Program-made: the position numbers and the translations under genes
Part shown: piece by piece, positions 59,732 through 64,000 of the stretch
Layout: the number at the start of each line of letters is the position of its first letter
Position numbering within the stretch: the stretch's first letter is position 1
Source of the DNA: Chloroflexota bacterium
GTDB lineage: Bacteria; Chloroflexota; Anaerolineae; Anaerolineales; E44-bin32
Direction of reading: 5' to 3'
DNA: 64,000 nt
NCBI GenBank assembly: GCA_022561385.1
Contig: JADFRG010000001.1
Coordinates: 111,032 to 175,031, forward strand
The notes under the pieces: generated by a model
Told to the model about the DNA's origin: nothing
The model's database searches: none
Seen by the model: only the letters and a program-made list of their open reading frames with translations

Positions 59732-60057
59732 TCGCTGCTGGACCCCTCGGGCGGATTGGCCTTAAACAACCGATCCGCCAGGTGGGGTCCCTCCGGAAGC
59801 TTAATCTCTCCGAACTGCGATTCGAATCGAGCGATGTGATCGTTCAGGGCCCGTAGAAAAAGCTTGGCGTTCAGGCCAGTCATCACCACCCGCGCCTTCA
59901 CTTTTGCACGCGGGACGCGAGGCATGACCTGGGCAAAATCCATCACGATCTCAGAGGCGGAATTTGTGACCATCGCGAAGTTTGCGTATATGGGGTCGAG
60001 ATCAGCAGGCACGTGGACCTGCACCTGTCCAGCAGGGGCTTTGGGTTGGTCCGTCAT
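59728..60057 (-). CDS. DUF3467-family protein
   Basis: 109 aa. VQVHVPADLDPIYANFAMVT, SASEIVMDFAQVMPR and KVKARVVMTGLNAKLFLRAL match the small DUF3467 family, which has no known biochemical function. It is first in the minus-strand run with the translin-like, nadK and recN genes and overlaps the translin-like gene by 4 nt. A hairpin separates it from ssb. Confidence 0.85.
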   Translation of the reverse strand: MTDQPKAPAGQVQVHVPADLDPIYANFAMVTNSASEIVMDFAQVMPRVPRAKVKARVVMTGLNAKLFLRALNDHIARFESQFGEIKLPEGPHLADRLFKANPPEGSSSE

Positions 60058-60079
60058 CAGGATGCTCCATGTAGGGGAA

Positions 60080-60104
60080 GGCCCTCGAGCGTTGCTCGAG
60101 GGCC
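60080..60104 (-). terminator. Hairpin between ssb and the DUF3467 gene
   Basis: GGCCCTCGAGC pairs perfectly with GCTCGAGGGCC (11 bp, 3-nt loop). There is no T-run; it may attenuate ssb transcription into the downstream operon. Confidence 0.6.
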
Positions 60105-60123
60105 ATATATCGATTGCGGATGC

Positions 60124-60525
60124 CTAGAAGGGGATTTCTTCCTCGGTTGCAGGACCCAGATCCTCCGCAGCCACCGCATCGTCCCGTCCGCCCAAGAAGC
60201 GGACGGTCTGTGCGTTGACTTCGAAGGAGGCCGCCGGGGACCCATCATTCCGATTCCAGATGCGAGGGTTGCCGTTTTCGTCCGGCACCATGCGCCCCTC
60301 GACCAGAACCTGACGTCCCTTGCGCAGGTACTGATGCACCGATTCCGCCTGCTTTCCCCAAACAGACACTCGGAACCAGACGGTCTCGTCCACTTTCTCG
60401 CCCGAGCTGTCGGTGTAGCTCCGGTTGGTGGCGACAGACATGTTCGTCACCGCCTGACCGCTTGGCGTGTACCGCATCTCGGGATCGCGGCCGAGGTTGC
60501 CAACAAGAATGACTTTGTGAAACAT
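60124..60525 (-). CDS. ssb: Single-stranded DNA-binding protein
   Basis: 133 aa. The OB-fold core FHKVILVGNLGRDPEMRYTP, VDETVWFRVSVWGKQAESVHQYL and KGRQVLVEGRMV is followed by a short linker and the acidic tip EEEIPF that recruits partner proteins. The linker is unusually short for a bacterial SSB. A TTGACA-16-TACACT promoter lies about 86 nt upstream of the start codon, with a LexA-like dyad over its -10 box, so damage-inducible control is possible. Confidence 0.96.
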   Translation of the reverse strand: MFHKVILVGNLGRDPEMRYTPSGQAVTNMSVATNRSYTDSSGEKVDETVWFRVSVWGKQAESVHQYLRKGRQVLVEGRMVPDENGNPRIWNRNDGSPAASFEVNAQTVRFLGGRDDAVAAEDLGPATEEEIPF

Positions 60526-60603
60526 AGGAGCTTCCTTTCCGGTGGGGGGCAGTCTTTCGTTACGGCCCGGTAGCCGAATCGTGTATCAGTAGTCCCACCG
60601 TAC

Positions 60604-60638
60604 TAGAACAAGTGTACTAATTAATGGAGGTTTGTCAA
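60604..60638 (-). promoter_or_regulatory. ssb promoter with LexA-like dyad
   Basis: On the minus strand TTGACA (60638-60633), 16 nt, TACACT (60616-60611). The imperfect dyad TAGAACAAGTGTACTA (60604-60619) covers the -10 box and matches GAAC-N4-GTTC except for one base. Confidence 0.65.
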
Positions 60639-60715
60639 GTCTTCGCCTATGATTTGCTGCTTTACGCGTATTTTGGCCTGCGCTGCCTGTCTACGGGCCA
60701 TGTATTATCAGAGCA

Positions 60716-61840
60716 CTACCCGTGCAGAATCTTGTCCAGCGCCCCAATTAATCGTCGGACGTTCCGCTTGCGTGCCGAGTGGCCCATCAGGCCGATCCGC
60801 CACACTTTACCCTTCATATCCCCTAATCCGCCGGCGATAGCGATGTTGTATTCCTCCCGCAGCCGGCCACGCACTGCCGCTTCGTCCACTCCCTCCGGCA
60901 CTCTCACGGTGGTGACGGTGGTCATGCGATATGCTTCCGGCACAACCATCGTCATATCGAGTCCCTGCAGCCCTTCCCACAACATTTCTGCACTGGCTTG
61001 ATGCCGCGCCCAGCGTGCCTCCAGCCCCTCCTCGGCCACGATGCGCAGCCCCTCGTAGAGCGCTAGATTGGACGAAATCGGGGCCGTGTGATGATAGGTG
61101 CGTTCTTTGCCCCAATACTTCTGCATGCCGCTCATGTCGAAGTACCAGTTGGCAACCGATGTTTCCCTCTCCGCTAATGTCTTTTCCGCGCGCGGTCCGA
61201 GCGTAATAGGCCCCAGGCCCGGCGGACAACTCAGACACTTCTGGCTGCCGCTGTAACATACATCGAGGTCCCACTCATCGACCAGCACTGGGTTGCCACC
61301 CAGGGTGGCCACCGCGTCCACCACCAGCAGTCCTCCATGAGCGTGCACCAGGTCCGCCATACCCTCCAACGGCTGAAGCGCACCGGTAGAGGTCTCTCCA
61401 TGCACGATGGCTACTACCTTCGCCGGGCGAGATTTTAGGGCCTGCTCAATCTCCTCTATTGTGAATACTTCGCCCATCGGCCGGCGGATGATTTCGACCT
61501 CCGCTCGGTACCTGCGACACATCTCTTCCATTCGCTCGCCGAAGAACCCACTGATGCAGACCAGCACCGGGTCTCCGGGTTCGATCATGTTGGATAGGGC
61601 AGTCTCCATTGCCGCGCTGCCGGTGCCGCTCACCGGGATGGTGAGTGAATTTTCAGTCTGGAACGTGTACCGCAGCAGATGCTGAATGCGATCCATCACG
61701 TCGAGAAAGATCGGATCCAGATGGCCCATCATGGGTGCGGCCATGGCCTGCAGCACCCTGGGCGGCACATTGCTTGGCCCGGGGCCGAGCAAAAGCGGTG
61801 CGTTATCCTCCAATTGAGGATAATTGGGGGGATTCTTCAT
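60716..61840 (-). CDS. Alanine/serine-glyoxylate aminotransferase-type PLP enzyme
   Basis: 374 aa, class V aminotransferase fold. [20 protein letters not shown] is the usual opening of AGXT-type enzymes, [15 protein letters not shown] the cofactor phosphate loop, [18 protein letters not shown] holds the PLP-binding Asp and [15 protein letters not shown] the Schiff-base Lys. [18 protein letters not shown] and [13 protein letters not shown] are also typical. It probably transfers an amino group from alanine or serine to glyoxylate. A related phosphonate or purine-catabolic aminotransferase role cannot be excluded. No pathway partner is adjacent. Confidence 0.9.
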   Translation of the reverse strand: MKNPPNYPQLEDNAPLLLGPGPSNVPPRVLQAMAAPMMGHLDPIFLDVMDRIQHLLRYTFQTENSLTIPVSGTGSAAMETALSNMIEPGDPVLVCISGFFGERMEEMCRRYRAEVEIIRRPMGEVFTIEEIEQALKSRPAKVVAIVHGETSTGALQPLEGMADLVHAHGGLLVVDAVATLGGNPVLVDEWDLDVCYSGSQKCLSCPPGLGPITLGPRAEKTLAERETSVANWYFDMSGMQKYWGKERTYHHTAPISSNLALYEGLRIVAEEGLEARWARHQASAEMLWEGLQGLDMTMVVPEAYRMTTVTTVRVPEGVDEAAVRGRLREEYNIAIAGGLGDMKGKVWRIGLMGHSARKRNVRRLIGALDKILHG

Positions 61841-61955
61841 GGATACCTTCCCTGCGAGTCTGGTGCCATCCTATTATGACGCTCGCGCTACATTCACGTT
61901 CTCAGGACGTGGTTTTGTTGCCAGGGCTCGACAATCAATCGGTTAATACGCCGAC

Positions 61956-61961
61956 TATAAT
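61956..61961 (+). promoter_or_regulatory. -10 box TATAAT before the Fe-S scaffold pseudogene
   Basis: An intact TATAAT lies 31 nt before the ATG of the inactivated gene at 61993, suggesting recent loss. Confidence 0.5.
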
Positions 61962-61992
61962 CTGAAAATGCGTCTTGTGAAGGGTTTTGCAG

Positions 61993-62576
61993 ATGTTTGA
62001 GATCGGCGAGTTGGCCGGTGACAAAATCAAAGAACGACTACAGGTGGTCAAGCGACCCGAGCTGGCGCTGCGGGTTGAGATCGTCGGCCGATCCGAGGAC
62101 GAGTTTCACTACCGTATGAGCTTCGTGCCTCCGGAATTTAGCCGGCCCGATGCCGAAGTTATCACGACTCATGGACCGACCGTCCTCATAGACTCGGTGA
62201 GCGGTCGTTATCTGGACGGATCGTAACTAAACTACATCGACGAGACGGACGAGTCGGGCTTCAAGTTCGACAACCCCAATCCGCTCCGGCACGATGAACA
62301 CGCGCGCGAGGTCAACCAGGTCATCCTAAGTGAGATCAACCCTTCCATAGCCGTCTATGGCGGCCCGTCACTTAGATGGATGTTCTAAACAACGTGGCTC
62401 ACGGTGGGGGTTGCCAGGGCCGCGGCCTGGAGAGCGTGACCCTGCGGCAAGGGGTTGAGAAAATGATCATGGAAGTCGTGCCGTCGATTAATAGCCTGGT
62501 CGATGCCACCGATCACACTCTCGGTGTCAACCCATATTTCCAGCGGCAGGCCAGCGGCGAGTCCCCACTCGCCTAG
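61993..62576 (+). pseudogene. A-type/NifU fusion Fe-S carrier (NfuA-like), inactivated
   Basis: Frame 1 gives an A-type (HesB/IscA) domain: MFEIGELAGDKIKERLQVVK ... TTHGPTVLIDSVSGRYLDGS, then an in-frame TAA (62224-62226). The same frame continues NYIDETDESGFKFDNPNPLR into a NifU-like region (EVNQVILSEINPSIAVYGG). A one-base shift and a TAG near 62370 follow, then the other frame reads GGGCQGRGLESVTLRQGVEK and DATDHTLGVNPYF. The second Cys of the NifU CxxC cluster-binding pair is Arg. Two stops, a frameshift and a lost ligand make the gene non-functional. Confidence 0.85.
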
Positions 62577-62698
62577 CCATCCCCTGCGGCCTTGGAACAG
62601 TCCTCCGCCCGAATGAATGACATGGCCCGATCATGCCCCCGCATTCGGCCTCGGCCGATCCGCGACAGAAATCCAAACGAGTTGGCGCAGATTCCTTC

Positions 62699-62704
62699 TA
62701 TAAT
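62699..62704 (+). promoter_or_regulatory. -10 box TATAAT of the rhodanese gene
   Basis: TATAAT 43 nt before the ATG at 62748; AGGAGA serves as ribosome-binding site. The -35 is weak. Confidence 0.55.
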
Positions 62705-62747
62705 GACTGAACCGTCTCGTTGGGGACGATAAGATTCAGGAGATTTG

Positions 62748-63077
62748 ATGAAGGAGATCAGCGCGGAGGAACTCAAGGCCAAAATCGATAGCGGCGACGA
62801 TTTCAGGCTCGTAATGACCCTGGGGGACCTAGCATTCAAGGGCAAACATATACCCGGCTCCATCGATCTGCACGAGCCTAAGACTCTCCTATCTGAGCTG
62901 GATCCGTCCGAAGACATCGTGGTTTATTGCTCTGATCGGTTGTGCCCTGCCAGCATGATGGCGTACAACTTTCTGGAGGGCCAACACTACAAATCCGTGC
63001 GGCGATTCTCCGACGGACTCGCTGGCTGGGAGGCGGCAGGTTACTCACTTCAAGGCGTGCTCGTTGAAGATGACTAA
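62748..63077 (+). CDS. Rhodanese-domain protein
   Basis: 109 aa, a single rhodanese domain. SAEELKAKIDSGDDFRLVMT, then FKGKHIPGSIDL gives the conserved HIPGS motif, and VVYCSDRLCPASMMAYNFL contains the active-site loop with the persulfide-forming Cys and a second Cys five residues later. RFSDGLAGWEAAGY is the standard C-terminus. It probably carries sulfane sulfur between donor and acceptor proteins. It lies directly downstream of the dead NfuA-like gene, with its own promoter and a good AGGAG ribosome-binding site, and looks intact. Confidence 0.9.
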   Translation: MKEISAEELKAKIDSGDDFRLVMTLGDLAFKGKHIPGSIDLHEPKTLLSELDPSEDIVVYCSDRLCPASMMAYNFLEGQHYKSVRRFSDGLAGWEAAGYSLQGVLVEDD

Positions 63078-63149
63078 GCCCTCGTCTGACCGCAATTCCC
63101 GGTTTATTCACTCACTCGTCAAGAACGAAACGCAAGCGGGCCGGGCTGA

Positions 63150-63384
63150 CTAACCCTCCCGGGGATCTCCTTGGCCGCACTGGGCGGGGCCTGGCGGTCG
63201 CTGGAAGTCGTGCCAGAATTGCTGCCTATCGTGGGACACATCTAACCCGTGGCCTGGGCGATGGACGGCTACACTTCGCTTATCTTCGAAAACGGAGACT
63301 TGAGGACCGAAGATCCTGATCTTGCTGGCCGCCACGGCGGGATTCATTGTGATTGGCGTTCGACGATTCCGCTATGAATTATGA
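63150..63384 (+). pseudogene. ABC-2 transporter permease, C-terminal remnant
   Basis: Frame 1 reads LAALGGAWRSLEVVPELLPI with VGHI then TAA, continuing PVAWAMDGYTSLIFENGDLR. After a frameshift, another frame gives KILILLAATAGFIVIGVRRFRYEL and a stop. This is the last part of an ABC-2-type permease, whose family normally shows LGGAW, SPTAWAMDGF and WRFRYE-like blocks. The N-terminal two thirds and any ATPase gene are absent. It was found by reading the frames and is not in the ORF track. Confidence 0.75.
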
Positions 63385-63423
63385 GCGTATGATTTGTGAG
63401 CGGCGAGTGACAGGAGTTTTGAG

Positions 63424-63654
63424 ATGAGCGGTGAGAATAGTTCGGGGCTGAAGTGGCGGATCGCGTTCTCGATCATCACTTCCATGATCTGGTTGATCTT
63501 CATTGTGGCCTGGATTGGGTTTGGCTGGAACGATTTTGAGACGTCAGAGAACATCGCCGTGTTGTGTATCTCGTCGGTGGTCTGGATGGGATCGAACAGT
63601 CTGGTTTGGGTGATCTGGCCTAATCGGGCCAACAGTGAGGGGGAGGCCGGCTAG
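63424..63654 (+). CDS. Small two-helix membrane protein, 76 aa
   Basis: An AGGAG about 9 nt upstream of the ATG supports translation. Two hydrophobic segments, RIAFSIITSMIWLIFIVAWI and IAVLCISSVVWMGSNSLVWV, flank a short polar loop (GFGWNDFETSEN). The N-terminus SGENSSGLKWR and this loop resemble a family of small membrane proteins I associate with archaea and some Chloroflexota; that is from memory. Function unknown. Confidence 0.75.
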   Translation: MSGENSSGLKWRIAFSIITSMIWLIFIVAWIGFGWNDFETSENIAVLCISSVVWMGSNSLVWVIWPNRANSEGEAG

Positions 63655-63678
63655 CGAGGCTCGGGCCGACGCGGCCGA

Positions 63679-64000
63679 CTAAAGGCTCCCCTCACCGGTC
63701 CGCGTTTTGGCAGATTTTCCTATCCACCCCAGGTGGGTGTGGTCGAAAGAATCAGGAAATTTCAATCCGTACCCTACCGCTCGATCAAGACTCGAATGTG
63801 CCAGCATGATCACGCCCACCAATAGCAGGGTCTGGCTTCCGAGCAAGGCTCCCACCAGGTAGGCGGCGACCGAAATCCCCTTGTGATGCGTGAGGTTATA
63901 GGTAATAGCTCCGGTCCGACGTCCGGCCAGGTAGCCGAGTGCCCCCAGGTCCGGCGTGAGCAGCAGGACCAAGAAAACCCACCAAGCGTAGTCCAGTAGG
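63679..64000 (-). CDS. DUF4260-like membrane protein, 5' end outside the window
   Basis: The frame is open to the right edge; beyond the ORF track start it continues as LLDYAWWVFLVLLLTPDLGA, so the N-terminus lies outside. TPDLGALGYLAGRRTGAITYNLTHH and AHSSLDRAVGYGLKFPDSF with THLGWIG are the conserved DUF4260 motifs, including His residues near membrane helices. Family function is unknown. It converges on the small membrane protein gene. Confidence 0.82.
   Translation of the reverse strand, partial: LLDYAWWVFLVLLLTPDLGALGYLAGRRTGAITYNLTHHKGISVAAYLVGALLGSQTLLLVGVIMLAHSSLDRAVGYGLKFPDSFDHTHLGWIGKSAKTRTGEGSL

Overview
The window looks like a chromosomal contig from an uncultured, moderately GC-rich Chloroflexota bacterium, most likely Anaerolineae-like. 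Two membrane proteins with long Thr/Pro 'PTPTPSKTPTP'-type stalks, a translin-family gene, a single ClpC, an FtsH-like protein and a CoxG/CoxM/CoxS set next to CaiB point that way. The lineage call rests on protein style and gene content, not on a marker-gene tree. Genes are dense and often overlap by 4 nt (ATGA, GTGA). Clear TATAAT-type -10 boxes lie just upstream of many genes, and several sit only 6-8 nt before the start codon, which suggests leaderless transcripts.

Layout. 1-4.1 kb: molybdenum hydroxylase accessory subunits (FAD and 2Fe-2S subunits, CoxG) on the minus strand, with a CaiB-type CoA transferase and a thiolase homologue on the plus strand between them. 4.3-9.4 kb: a receptor-like Ser/Thr kinase, a small membrane protein and an MscS-related TM-helix-repeat protein. 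9.4-20 kb: mostly housekeeping genes (murJ, xseA/xseB, pncC, sigma-70, a YceD-like gene, rdgB, trxB) followed by an orphan NarL-type histidine kinase. 20-21.5 kb: a multi-TM protein with a Thr/Pro stalk, then tRNA-Val(CAC).

21.6-38.1 kb is the accessory part. It opens with a coupled operon of a 2OG-Fe(II) oxygenase, two methyltransferases and an APH-like kinase, followed by a phytoene-dehydrogenase-like flavoprotein. A patch of decaying genes (VTT/DedA-like, P-type ATPase) comes next. Then there is a notable cluster: GTP cyclohydrolase II, RibD-type reductase, MDR dehydrogenase, PTPS-like protein lacking the usual catalytic Cys, GT4 glycosyltransferase, small membrane protein, methyltransferase, and CDP-alcohol phosphatidyltransferase. 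This cluster is my main candidate for an undescribed pathway, namely a pyrimidine- or pteridine-derived, possibly glycosylated metabolite. It is flanked by more gene remnants (a methyltransferase and MgtE).

38.3-64 kb returns to core functions: a TlpA-like redoxin with CcdA, a ROK kinase, a heterodimeric ABC exporter, thrC-thrB, an S41-like lipoprotein lacking catalytic residues, a divergent FtsH-like protease, a beta-propeller lipoprotein, mutY, an O-methyltransferase, clpC, the DUF3467-translin-nadK-recN operon, ssb and an AGXT-type aminotransferase. The right end holds more eroded genes (an A-type/NifU Fe-S scaffold and an ABC-2 permease) around an intact rhodanese gene.

No CRISPR array, rRNA gene, IS element or prophage was recognised. 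All family assignments come from reading motifs in the translations; no database search was run.
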